The notes beneath the pieces were generated by a model that did not search any database, was not told the origin of the DNA, and saw nothing but the letters and a program-made list of their open reading frames with translations. Below, piece by piece: positions 27,657 through 36,166 of a stretch of 60,969 nt of DNA. The translations under genes were made by a program, and so were the position numbers. The DNA lies in NCBI GenBank assembly GCA_006844705.1, contig SPJS01000109.1:1-60969 (forward strand), given 5' to 3'. The number at the start of each line of letters is the position of its first letter. Positions within the stretch are counted from its first letter, which is position 1. The DNA comes from Methylococcaceae bacterium. Its GTDB lineage: Bacteria > Pseudomonadota > Gammaproteobacteria > Methylococcales > Methylomonadaceae.

Positions 27657-27804
27657 ATCAGAAAACGAATATTCATTCTTTTTCTACGCTGGCTTCAACA
27701 AACAGTGGATTTTTTGAGAGTTTGTTGAAGCAAAAGCGCACATAACTTCAAAAGATAAGGGAATGTTTATACTCCCTTAACTGGCTTCTCTCTTTCAGGA
27801 AGCT

Positions 27805-27832
27805 TTCTAATTCATTAGAATATATTTTTTTT
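27805..27832 (+). terminator. Possible weak A/T-rich terminator before the Cys-cluster gene
   Basis: TTCTAA TTCA TTAGAA followed by TATATTTTTTTT. The stem is short and A/T-only, so termination would be partial at best. Two stronger hairpins precede it: GCTTCAACAAAC/GTTTGTTGAAGC (27692-27731) and TAAGGGA/TCCCTTA (27756-27779). Confidence 0.35.
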
Positions 27833-27848
27833 AAAAAATTATCCGGAT

Positions 27849-28022
27849 ATGGCAGACGAGAACAAGCTGTGCGATCTTTGTGGATTAAAGGTTGAAGCGG
27901 CCGGTTTTGTGTTAAATACAAAACAGGGATATAAAGCATTTTGCTGTGAAGGCTGTAAAGGAATCTACAGCATGTTACATGAACAGGATGTTCTCCCTGA
28001 CGACAAAGAAGAAAAAAAATAA
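27849..28022 (+). CDS. Stand-alone metal-binding Cys-cluster protein (CcoI/FixI N-domain type)
   Basis: 57 residues from ATG 27849 to TAA 28022. CDLCGLKVEAAGF and FCCEGCKGIYSML reproduce the CxxC ... CCxGC pattern of the metal-binding domain found at the very N terminus of CcoI/FixI-type P1B ATPases. Here it is a separate gene 1.1 kb upstream of an ATPase that lacks it. The acidic and Lys-rich tail (DDKEEKK) is soluble. It likely hands copper to, or senses copper for, the ATPase (inference). It has no good Shine-Dalgarno sequence. Confidence 0.75.
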   Translation: MADENKLCDLCGLKVEAAGFVLNTKQGYKAFCCEGCKGIYSMLHEQDVLPDDKEEKK

Positions 28023-28101
28023 AAGCCCCTGCTTTAAGCATTGATTTTTCCCGAACAAATCGCTATCGTTCATCAGGTCTATTGGTTTTAGGATTTTGTA
28101 A

Positions 28102-28431
28102 ATGAAACATGCACATGGTGGGCATGCTGCGCATAAAATGCAGCATAATGGAATGAAACATGCGATGATGAAAGAGCATGGGATGGGCAAACAAATTGCA
28201 ATGGGTGCTGTTTCAACAGCAACAGTCAATACAGGGGGGAAACTTATGAGTAAACTTACCAGACATCCGGCTTTGGTTTTCGGGTTAGGCGTTGTTGCGG
28301 GCTATGTGGTGTATAAATATCGTAAAGAAATCATTTCCAGCGCGAACAAAGCGGTGGATGCAGGTAAGGACTTCGTATTGAACCAAAAAGAAAACCTGGA
28401 AGACCTGGCGGCAGAAAATAAAGAAGAATAA
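28102..28431 (+). CDS. His/Met-rich single-pass membrane protein (YtxH/PacL-like layout)
   Basis: 109 residues. The first 30 are very rich in His and Met (MKHAHGGHAAHKMQHNGMKH), a copper-binding composition. One transmembrane helix follows (about 56-71, ALVFGLGVVAGYVVYKYRK), then an amphipathic, coiled-coil-like C terminus (about 75-109) ending DLAAENKEE. The helix-plus-amphipathic layout resembles YtxH and the PacL proteins that assist P1B ATPases in mycobacteria. Function is inferred from composition and context. A terminator follows. Confidence 0.72.
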   Translation: MKHAHGGHAAHKMQHNGMKHAMMKEHGMGKQIAMGAVSTATVNTGGKLMSKLTRHPALVFGLGVVAGYVVYKYRKEIISSANKAVDAGKDFVLNQKENLEDLAAENKEE

Positions 28432-28462
28432 CTCGGACGACAGAGTTTCATGTTTGTTTCTG

Positions 28463-28500
28463 CGGGCGGTTACCAGTATGGGATCGCCCGTTTTTGTTTT
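28463..28500 (+). terminator. Intrinsic terminator after the His/Met-rich gene
   Basis: CGGGCG (28463-28468) and CGCCCG (28485-28490) pair around a 16-base loop and are followed by TTTTTGTTTT. It separates the three small genes from the HMA-like/ATPase genes, so the latter are read by leak-through or by their own promoter. Confidence 0.65.
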
Positions 28501-28520
28501 CATAATTTGTTTTTTGTTGG

Positions 28521-29138
28521 ATGAGTATTCAAAAGAATATTGTGGTTCGCTATCAGGCGGAAGGACATGTCCGGTTTCAGGTACCGGCAGAATTGGTTCA
28601 TCCCCGCGTGTACAAAACAGTGGTCGATCAAATTTCCCACTTGGATGGGGTCTACCGCGTTTTTCTGTTTCGCGGAGATAAAAAACTTTCGGTTCGATAC
28701 CACGAAACCGTATGCGATTTGCCGCAATTGGCAAAAGCATTATTTCAACTGTTGGCTGACCTGGAAAAGCAGGGGGTGTTTGATCCTCAAACCGAACAAG
28801 CTAAGAAACCTTCTTTGAAGGGCAAGGCGGCCAAAAAAATCAGTAATCTCCCACTGTCCAAATGGTTTAATCGCCAATATACCGATGCAAAAGAAACGCT
28901 GCATGCGGCCAAAATTGTGACCAAAGTCGGTCTTAAAAAACCAAAAGCGCTGATTAAAGACCCGGAAAAAGCCATTATTGATTTTCTCAATGATGTGCTG
29001 GTGCTGTATTTGATAAAACTGCACTGGACACGCATTACCCAGGAATGGATCATCAGGCCGATCAGTTATCGCTATGAATGGATGGCAGTATTTTATCTTT
29101 TCTATTTGCTGGTTCGTTCGCGCAAGCCCAAGAAATAG
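28521..29138 (+). CDS. HMA-like domain protein with C-terminal membrane segment
   Basis: 205 residues. Residues 5-85 look like a ferredoxin-fold HMA-type domain without the CxxC: VRYQAEGHVRFQVPAEL, then HLDGVYRVFLFRGDKKLSVRYH, then a helix LPQLAKALFQLLADLE. A basic linker (95-160) leads to one hydrophobic segment near the C terminus (WMAVFYLFYLLVRS). The same divergent domain opens the ATPase encoded next. It is probably an inner-membrane accessory of that ATPase. The gap to the next start is 23 bp. Confidence 0.7.
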   Translation: MSIQKNIVVRYQAEGHVRFQVPAELVHPRVYKTVVDQISHLDGVYRVFLFRGDKKLSVRYHETVCDLPQLAKALFQLLADLEKQGVFDPQTEQAKKPSLKGKAAKKISNLPLSKWFNRQYTDAKETLHAAKIVTKVGLKKPKALIKDPEKAIIDFLNDVLVLYLIKLHWTRITQEWIIRPISYRYEWMAVFYLFYLLVRSRKPKK

Positions 29139-29161
29139 CCATCAATCACTCAGAACATAAA

Positions 29162-31606
29162 ATGAATGAACAGCCTTATAAACACTTCAAACTTGTTCAT
29201 CAATTAAAGCGGCGGATCAGAATTGTTTCTCCGATACTGAAAAATGATGTGGAAAGAGGATATATTTTTGAAATTCTTCTGAAAAAGCGGGAAGAAATAA
29301 AAAAAGTCCGTTCTGTGTTTGCATTGGGTTCGGTGGTGATCGAATTTGATGCCAGCCGCTTGCCCAAAGCCAATTTGCTGATTCTGATTGATGCTGTCCT
29401 GGGTAATCTGGCGGTGAGCCGTCAGCAAGAGGCGTCGCAAAAGAAAAAGCAGTTCGATGGACCATTGAAGGACGTGGAACTGGCAGTGGAAGGGATGAGC
29501 TGTGCCTCCTGCGCCTTACTTATTGAAATGGTGTTGAACCGAGATGCTCGGGTAAAAACGGCCAGTGTGAACTTCGCAACGGAAACAGTGAATGTCTGTG
29601 GCTTGATGACTCAGCAGGACGTGGGGATGAAGATTGCAGGATTAGGTTATTCGTCCATGCCGATTGATACCTTGTCGCAACGCAAATTGCTGGTAGAAAA
29701 GGAACAATTGCGCATCAAACAGGCAAAAAAGCGCTTCATCTGGGCCAGCCTGTTATCCGCTCCTGTAGTGGGTATCGCCATGTCGATGACGCGATCGCGT
29801 GGCGCTTTATGGTTACAGGCATTGCTGTCAACGCCGGTGGTCTTTGGCGCGGGCCAGCAGTTTTTCAGTAAAGCATACAAGCTTGCCCAGCAACGTGCGG
29901 CCAATATGGATACCCTGATTGCGATTGGTGTGGGTTCTGCTTATGGGTATAGCGTTCCCGCTTTATTCCTGAAACGCGGCCATGTGTATTTTGAAGCAGC
30001 TGCCGCAATTATCAGTTTTGTTCTGCTTGGGCGCTATCTGGAAGAGCGGGCCAGGGGTCAGGCGGGTCAAGCCATTCGTAAATTGATTGATCTGCAACCG
30101 CAACAGGCAACGGTTATTCGTGATGGAATCGAGCTGAAAGTCGATGTTGATGATGTGGTTGTCGATGATGTTTTGCTGATCCGTCCGGGGGAGAAAATTC
30201 CTGTTGATGGGCACGTAATTGATGGTATTTCGACAGTGGACGAGTCGATGATCACTGGCGAAAGTATGCCGGTAGTCAAAGAACGTGACGAGAAGGTCAT
30301 CGGCGGCTGTCTCAATGGCAATGGCGTTCTTACGATCACCGCGACGGCGGTGGGTATGGATACGGTACTTGCCGGCATCGTGCACATGGTCGATCAGGCA
30401 CAGGCTGCAAAATTACCTATCCAGAAAACAGTGGATCAGATTTCAGCTGTGTTTGTCCCGGCGGTGATGGGTATATCTGCGCTCACGTTTGTCGGCTGGC
30501 TGCTGGAAGGCGCAGCACTTTCATTTGCTTTCGGCAATGCGATTTCCGTGCTGTTGATTGCCTGCCCATGTGCTTTGGGTCTGGCGACTCCGGCGGCGAT
30601 TATGGTGGGTACCGGTCAGGCGGCCAACAAGGGTATTTTCGTGCGTAACGGCGAAAGCCTTGAGGTGGCGACCAAGCTGGATGCGATTGTGTTTGATAAA
30701 ACCGGCACGATTACAGAAGGCCGGCCCCGGGTCAGCAGTGTGCATAATATTTCCCGTTTTTCCGATGATGACTTGATAGCAGCGGCCGCCGCTGCAGAGA
30801 ATAATTCGGAACATTTTCTGGCGCGGGCAGTCGTTGAATTTGCACAACAGAAAGAAATTGCGCTGTCTGCCTGTGATGAATTCATCAGCGAACCGGGGCG
30901 CGGTGTGAAAGCCACGGTTTCAGGTAAGCAGTTGTTACTGGGCAATCGCGCCTGGATGCAGGAAAACGCCATTGTACTGGATGAGCTGTTGTCGGTCGCG
31001 GAATCATTGGCGCAACAGGGGAAGACGCCGGTATTTATGGCGGTAAATGGATCAGCCTGTGCCATTTTTGCCATTGCCGATAAACCACGTGCCGAGGCCG
31101 TGTCGGCAATTGCCCGGCTGCATCAGATGGGGGTCGAGACGCTGATGGTCACCGGTGATACGCGGGCGACAGCTGAATATGTTGCGTCTAAAGTCAATAT
31201 CGACCAGGTGGTCGCCGATGCGCGGCCGGATGACAAGCTGGCGATTATTCACAACATGCAGGCGGAAGGGCATCGTGTCGGCATGATTGGCGATGGGGTG
31301 AATGATGCACCCGCGCTGGCTGCGGCAGATGTCGGATTTGCCATTGGGACAGGAACTGATATCGCGATTGAGTCAGCTGATTTAACGCTGGTGCATGGCG
31401 ATATTCATAAAGTCACCGACAGCATTGAGTTAAGCGCGGACACTATCAAAATTATCAAACAAAATCTGTTGTGGGCATTTGGCTATAATACACTGGCGAT
31501 ACCGGTGGCAGCACTGGGACGACTCAATCCGATGCTGGCATCAGCCGCCATGGCGCTCAGTTCAGTGTCAGTCATCGTTAATTCATTACGACTCAGTCGA
31601 AAATAG
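29162..31606 (+). CDS. Cu+-type P1B ATPase with two N-terminal HMA-like domains
   Basis: 814 residues from ATG 29162. Residues 1-85 form a Cys-less HMA-like domain and 103-165 a canonical one with MSCASC (112-117). TGES actuator loop; CPC 468-470 in TM6; phosphorylated D512 in DKTGTITEG; MVTGDTRATA; GDGVNDAPALAAADVG. TM7 holds Y775-N776 and TM8 has MALSS, the P1B-1 signature for Cu+/Ag+ export. Oddity: the nucleotide-domain HP motif reads S-E-H-F, with H551 kept but Pro replaced by Phe. It is likely a cuproprotein-loading or copper-export pump; the neighbouring Cys-cluster gene recalls CcoI. Confidence 0.93.
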   Translation: MNEQPYKHFKLVHQLKRRIRIVSPILKNDVERGYIFEILLKKREEIKKVRSVFALGSVVIEFDASRLPKANLLILIDAVLGNLAVSRQQEASQKKKQFDGPLKDVELAVEGMSCASCALLIEMVLNRDARVKTASVNFATETVNVCGLMTQQDVGMKIAGLGYSSMPIDTLSQRKLLVEKEQLRIKQAKKRFIWASLLSAPVVGIAMSMTRSRGALWLQALLSTPVVFGAGQQFFSKAYKLAQQRAANMDTLIAIGVGSAYGYSVPALFLKRGHVYFEAAAAIISFVLLGRYLEERARGQAGQAIRKLIDLQPQQATVIRDGIELKVDVDDVVVDDVLLIRPGEKIPVDGHVIDGISTVDESMITGESMPVVKERDEKVIGGCLNGNGVLTITATAVGMDTVLAGIVHMVDQAQAAKLPIQKTVDQISAVFVPAVMGISALTFVGWLLEGAALSFAFGNAISVLLIACPCALGLATPAAIMVGTGQAANKGIFVRNGESLEVATKLDAIVFDKTGTITEGRPRVSSVHNISRFSDDDLIAAAAAAENNSEHFLARAVVEFAQQKEIALSACDEFISEPGRGVKATVSGKQLLLGNRAWMQENAIVLDELLSVAESLAQQGKTPVFMAVNGSACAIFAIADKPRAEAVSAIARLHQMGVETLMVTGDTRATAEYVASKVNIDQVVADARPDDKLAIIHNMQAEGHRVGMIGDGVNDAPALAAADVGFAIGTGTDIAIESADLTLVHGDIHKVTDSIELSADTIKIIKQNLLWAFGYNTLAIPVAALGRLNPMLASAAMALSSVSVIVNSLRLSRK

Positions 31607-31614
31607 GAAAACAG

Positions 31615-32445
31615 ATGGATCATTCAATGCATGATATGCATGCCATGCATGATATAGCCAGTGGCATGGGGATCGATTATTTGTTGGTGTTTGTGGCTGG
31701 CGTGTTAGGCAGTGGGCATTGTCTGGGCATGTGTGGTGCACTGGTATCAGGCTATTTCATGAATGCGGGGAAAAACAAATCGTATTTTCCGTATCTGGCT
31801 TATCAACTCAGCCGTATCAGTGTGTATACCGTTGTCGGCCTGGTGGCGGCATCACTCGGGTTTGTGCTGGTATCCAGCGGCATGTTTGGCAAGTTACAGA
31901 GCATGTTGCAGATATTTATTGGCAGCGTGGTCATTATTTTAGCGCTGGGCATTATCGGCCTTATTCCCTGGCAGGGTTCCATTCGCCTGCTGCCGATGGA
32001 CTTATTACGCAAAGGGTTTGCCACGTCACGTCAGAAAGGGCCGGTATTGGGCGCTATGATTGCCGGTTTGCTGAATGGTTTGATGCCCTGTCCGCTCACC
32101 TTTGCCATGGCGGTGGAAGCAACCACAGCACCGAGTATTGTTGAAGGCGGTTTGCTGATGTTGACGTTCGGTGCCGGTACATTACCAACCATGTTGTTGA
32201 TCAGTATTGCCTTCGGTAAACTGGGGGCAACAGTGCGTGGTTATATGTACAAGGCAGCCGCCGTGATTATGATTGTGATGGGTATGAATACCGTATTTAA
32301 AGGGGTCAGTTTTTATCTTGAGGAAGATTTTAAACATCGACACTTTTTGCATTTTCTTAAAGACAAACTGTATGAGTTAATCATGTTTCTGGGGGAGATG
32401 GTGCAATACATCAATCATATGATGGGGAATATACAAGGCTTGTAA
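31615..32445 (+). CDS. SafE/DsbD_2-type membrane protein (copper-oxidase maturation type)
   Basis: 276 residues. The N terminus is His/Met-rich (MDHSMHDMHAMHD). Six or so membrane segments follow, with GSGHCLGMCGALVSGYF (about 33-49) and GLLNGLMPCPLTFAMAV (about 151-167), the two conserved Cys loops of the DsbD_2/UreH-like family often encoded with CcoI-type ATPases. It presumably moves metal or reductant across the inner membrane. It is 8 bp after the ATPase and shares TAATG with the EcsC gene. Confidence 0.85.
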   Translation: MDHSMHDMHAMHDIASGMGIDYLLVFVAGVLGSGHCLGMCGALVSGYFMNAGKNKSYFPYLAYQLSRISVYTVVGLVAASLGFVLVSSGMFGKLQSMLQIFIGSVVIILALGIIGLIPWQGSIRLLPMDLLRKGFATSRQKGPVLGAMIAGLLNGLMPCPLTFAMAVEATTAPSIVEGGLLMLTFGAGTLPTMLLISIAFGKLGATVRGYMYKAAAVIMIVMGMNTVFKGVSFYLEEDFKHRHFLHFLKDKLYELIMFLGEMVQYINHMMGNIQGL

Positions 32446-33239
32446 TGCAGCCTGCAGATCAACAAATTCTTGCCCATGCTGTACAACAACTGGAATCAGG
32501 CAGCCTGGCTGCGCGTATGAGCCAGTTATTGGGTATTCCGATTGAAAAGGCCATGTCAGCATTGCCTGGACACTGGTCAACTATCGTCTCACGCATTACC
32601 CGCACGGCACTGGAGAAAGCGCTGGAGGGTGCATTATATTCCATGGATAACCGAAACCGTCTGCCATCCAATCGCATGCATAAATTGTTGGCCGGAGTGA
32701 GCGGGGCTGTGGGTGGTTCGTTCGGTATTACTGCGCTGGCAGTCGAACTGCCGATTTCCGCCACCATCATGTTGCGTTCCATCGCAGATATTGCCCGTCA
32801 CCACGGCGAGGATTTGGATCTGTTAGACAGCAAGGCAGCCTGTTTAACGGTGTTTGCACTGAGTGGCGGGGGGCGCAGTTCTGGTCAGGAGTCTGCCAAT
32901 TCCAGTTATTATGCCGTCCGCTCATTTTTGAGCAAGGCACTGGGAGATACCACCAATCATATTGCCATTCATGGTTTGTCTAAAGAAGGTGCGCCCGCAC
33001 TGGTCAAACTGCTAAACCTGGTGGCCACACGTTTCAGTATTCCGGTCAGTGAAAAACTGGCCGCGCAAAGCATGCCGGCAATCGGCGCGGTAGGCGGTGC
33101 ATCTGTCAACCTGATGTTTATCGATCATTATCAAAAAATGGCCGATGCCCATTTTACTGTTCGTTATCTGGAAAAAAAGTATGGTCAGGAAGCGGTTCAA
33201 CAGCAATATATGGAGATTGCTGTTGTCAGTGTCAGTTAA
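32445..33239 (+). CDS. EcsC-family protein
   Basis: 264 residues. The hydrophobic Gly/Ala-rich stretch KLLAGVSGAVGGSFGITALAVELPISATIMLRSIADIARHHGEDL (about 83-127) is the EcsC hallmark, and AVGGASVNLMFIDHYQKMADAHFTVRYLEKKYG ends the domain. EcsC proteins associate with membranes; their role is unresolved. Starts at the last base of the previous stop (TAATG), so translation is coupled to the SafE-like gene, tying it to the metal locus. A decayed second EcsC tail is at 37072-37200. Confidence 0.88.
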   Translation: MQPADQQILAHAVQQLESGSLAARMSQLLGIPIEKAMSALPGHWSTIVSRITRTALEKALEGALYSMDNRNRLPSNRMHKLLAGVSGAVGGSFGITALAVELPISATIMLRSIADIARHHGEDLDLLDSKAACLTVFALSGGGRSSGQESANSSYYAVRSFLSKALGDTTNHIAIHGLSKEGAPALVKLLNLVATRFSIPVSEKLAAQSMPAIGAVGGASVNLMFIDHYQKMADAHFTVRYLEKKYGQEAVQQQYMEIAVVSVS

Positions 33240-33290
33240 AAGTGTCCACAATATATACGCCATTTTCTTTAAACATAAGGTCTTAGCGCT

Positions 33291-34646
33291 ATGACTACAT
33301 TATCACCTAAAACAGAGATTCTTTTTACGCTGGGAGCGCCCAAACACTTTCAAAGGGATTGGGGTGATTATTTGCAATATGGTTTTGATGAAAGTGATGT
33401 AGCGGCTTTACTTGAGTTGATTGGGGATAAATCTTTGCATGAAGCACCGACAGAGAGTGATAAGGTTTGGGTTCCGTTACATGCCTGGAGAGCATTGGGA
33501 CAATTGCGTAGTACAACAGCGATTAAACCATTAGCAAACCTGCTTGATGATCTGAGTGATGACGATTGGGCGTTATCAGAATTGAATACTGTTTTTAGAA
33601 TGATTGGGCCAGAGGCAATTAAAGTGCTTTTCGAGTTTCTAATGGAAGAGGCTCATAAAGAATTTTCCCGGGTTATTGCCGTAGATAGTTTAAGTAAAAT
33701 CGCCATTTTTTATCCTGATGCCAGAGAAGAAATCGTTGAGTGTTACCGTTTGTATTTACTGAACCCGGATGTCTCGATGCCCTTCTTAAATGGTTTTCTA
33801 ATGGGAGCTATTTTGGATTTAAATGCCAAAGAATTAATTGATGAAATTCGTAATGTGTTTAGTCTGCAATGTGTAGACATTAGTTGTGCTGGGGATTTGG
33901 AAGAGGTGGAAATCGGATTGGGATTAAGAACTGAACGGTCGACGCCTAAACCGTCAATTAGAGAACAGTTCAATTTGCCACCATTGGAAATCAAGCGACC
34001 TGATAGTGACGAGTTATTCGAGTTGCTCGATTATTATTTAATGCGATACGGAAGTGATGAGTCGATTTTAGGCGTATCGGAACTGGATGGTTTCTTTGCG
34101 GCTTTGGCCTGTTCTCCCCAACCTGTTGTGCCTTCAGTATGGATGATAACCTTATGGGGAGGTGAGGAATTTTGTCCGGAATGGGAAAATAAAACAGAAA
34201 TTGAAGAATTCAATACATTGATCTTTCAGTTTTATAATTTTGTGATGAGTGACTTTTCTCAAAATGAGTACGAAGCGGTTTTTTTAGTCAAAGACACACA
34301 AGAAAAAACTAGCATAATAGTAGACGATTGGTGTATGGGCTTCTTGCGCGGGATGAATCTTTGGGGGGCTTTGTCCTCAGAGGATTCAGATGCAGTGGAA
34401 GACATGATTGGGCCGATAATTCTGTTTGGAACAGATGCGGGTGACGAGTTGTTGGAGGAACTGGATGAGGCCGGGATTGAACAGCTTCAACAGATGATTG
34501 AACCGGCAGTCAATGATATTTACGCTTATTTTACGGCTCATAGAAAACAACAAAAAGCGCCCAAAAGATCCGAGAAGAGAGCAGGCAGAAACGATCCATG
34601 TCCTTGTGGCAGCGGGAAAAAATATAAAAAGTGTTGTTTGCATTAA
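33291..34646 (+). CDS. HEAT-like / UPF0149-like protein with C-terminal SEC-C zinc motif
   Basis: 451 residues, acidic. Residues 1-200 are helical repeats resembling DUF1186/HEAT (ALGQLRSTTAIKPLANLL). Residues about 235-410 fit the YecA/UPF0149 fold (LSELDGFFAALACSP, DDWCMGFLRGMNLW). The last 20 residues are a SEC-C metal-binding motif, RNDPCPCGSGKKYKKCCLH, as at the end of SecA. SEC-C tails bind zinc and can contact ribosomes or SecB. The function is not known. Confidence 0.82.
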   Translation: MTTLSPKTEILFTLGAPKHFQRDWGDYLQYGFDESDVAALLELIGDKSLHEAPTESDKVWVPLHAWRALGQLRSTTAIKPLANLLDDLSDDDWALSELNTVFRMIGPEAIKVLFEFLMEEAHKEFSRVIAVDSLSKIAIFYPDAREEIVECYRLYLLNPDVSMPFLNGFLMGAILDLNAKELIDEIRNVFSLQCVDISCAGDLEEVEIGLGLRTERSTPKPSIREQFNLPPLEIKRPDSDELFELLDYYLMRYGSDESILGVSELDGFFAALACSPQPVVPSVWMITLWGGEEFCPEWENKTEIEEFNTLIFQFYNFVMSDFSQNEYEAVFLVKDTQEKTSIIVDDWCMGFLRGMNLWGALSSEDSDAVEDMIGPIILFGTDAGDELLEELDEAGIEQLQQMIEPAVNDIYAYFTAHRKQQKAPKRSEKRAGRNDPCPCGSGKKYKKCCLH

Positions 34647-34836
34647 CGATGGATAAATTTGTAAAAATACCAGGTGGAGTATGCATGCCTGTATGTCGGG
34701 CGCTGGTAGGTTTTCTTTCGCTAAGCTCACTGACTTTGAGTTCTGCATAATGAATAGGCTGAGTATCTTTCTGAGTTTAAATGCCCTTCATCATTGAAGT
34801 CTTCAAAAGCCAGTGAACGTAGTTGACAGAAATAAT

Positions 34837-35991
34837 TTAACGCGCAATTAAACCAGTCACACTTGCAGGTACTTTAAGTGCATCTCTGCGTGAGATAGAA
34901 CCATTACGGCGTACCCTGAAAGATCTAATCTCACTATCTCCATTATTCAATGTAACCAATGATTGATTGTTTTGCGTCAACACCGCATCTCTTGGAGATG
35001 CACCCGTTTTGATCGCACGATTAGGTCTGTTTTCAAAAAATGGATCAATGGTGCCGTCAAAATTGATGCGATAAAGTGACACGGTACCACTGCCTGTATT
35101 TACAGAATAACCCACAGTCTGGTCACTGGATAACACAGTCCAGCATGTCGCATCGCCTTGTTCGATAAGATCAACCAATGAAGATACTTCACCTGTCAGG
35201 CGGTCAATCCGATATGACGCTGTTACACCTTGTTCTCCTCCATTAGCCTCTGTGATAAACACAAAATCTCTGTCACCAAATTCAAAACCAAATGGTGTTG
35301 GTACGGCAGAAAGGCGTTTTCTTGGTTGGTAAGCAGGGCGACCATTTCTCTTCATAACAAACGTCGTTAGGGTATTGGTTGCTTTTTCTGTTATCAATAA
35401 TACGGTACCCGATTTATTAAAACCGACTTGGGCGGGTGCAGTTAACTGAGTGCGATCAAGAATACGTACAGACCTTTTGATAAATTTCAATTCACCAGAA
35501 TTATTAAAACGGAACCCGCTGATATTATCGTAACGTATATACGGTGGATCTGATTCTAAACCACTACCTTCATTTAATACATAGACCAGGGTGCCAAATA
35601 CGGTGACACTAATAGGCGAAAAACCTCTGGATCTTACTTTATTGACAAATTCCAACCCATCTTCCTGTAAACGAAAGCTGGTTACAGTGCCATCACCGGA
35701 ATTGGTCACAAACAACCAACGGTCACTAGCGTCTGTGGTCAGCGCGCTTTGGTTGCCAAGGGGCGCGCCTGTGCCAGTCCCTCCCGTCGGGAACGACCCG
35801 ATTTCTATCAGGTTTCCACTGTCAGGACTAATATCAAAAGCAATAACGTGATTGCCATCGGCTTCATTACTGGATGTATAAACTATCGCTGAAGCAGGGT
35901 GCGATAACATGATCGCAAATGCAAAGCTCAGTACCAATGTAAGCGTTCGCTCATTGGATGAGGCAAACGTTTTAAAAATTGAATTTTTCAT
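34837..35991 (-). CDS. Secreted beta-propeller protein of the lactonase type
   Basis: 384 residues with a signal peptide (LTLVLSFAFAIMLSHPASA). Repeating blades such as YTSSNEADGNHVIAFDISPDSGNLIEIG, DRWLFVTNSGDGTVTSFRLQEDGLEFV and TVGYSVNTGSGTVSLYRINFDGTI match the seven-bladed lactonase (6-phosphogluconolactonase-like) family. An exported copy is unlikely to serve the pentose phosphate pathway. It is divergent from the LysR gene, which is a candidate regulator. Confidence 0.85.
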   Translation of the reverse strand: MKNSIFKTFASSNERTLTLVLSFAFAIMLSHPASAIVYTSSNEADGNHVIAFDISPDSGNLIEIGSFPTGGTGTGAPLGNQSALTTDASDRWLFVTNSGDGTVTSFRLQEDGLEFVNKVRSRGFSPISVTVFGTLVYVLNEGSGLESDPPYIRYDNISGFRFNNSGELKFIKRSVRILDRTQLTAPAQVGFNKSGTVLLITEKATNTLTTFVMKRNGRPAYQPRKRLSAVPTPFGFEFGDRDFVFITEANGGEQGVTASYRIDRLTGEVSSLVDLIEQGDATCWTVLSSDQTVGYSVNTGSGTVSLYRINFDGTIDPFFENRPNRAIKTGASPRDAVLTQNNQSLVTLNNGDSEIRSFRVRRNGSISRRDALKVPASVTGLIAR

Positions 35992-36022
35992 ATCAACTCC
36001 TCAAATATTCTTATGGAACAAA

Positions 36023-36049
36023 ACAGGTCGATGCAAAATAATGACCTGT
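36023..36049. promoter_or_regulatory. Candidate LysR operator between propeller and LysR genes
   Basis: ACAGGTC (36023-36029) and GACCTGT (36043-36049) are perfect inverted arms spaced by 13 bases, within the 175-bp divergent intergenic region. LysR-type sites are dyads with such spacing, but they are usually T-N11-A based, so this remains a candidate. Confidence 0.4.
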
Positions 36050-36166
36050 GCTTAAGCGCCTGAAAAACAATAAGCAAGCAATCAGAAAGCTCGTGAATAG
36101 ATTATTTGATTTTTTTTCAAATGATAATATAGGTGAATACAAACCTATCGTTTCCATAAAGAAACA

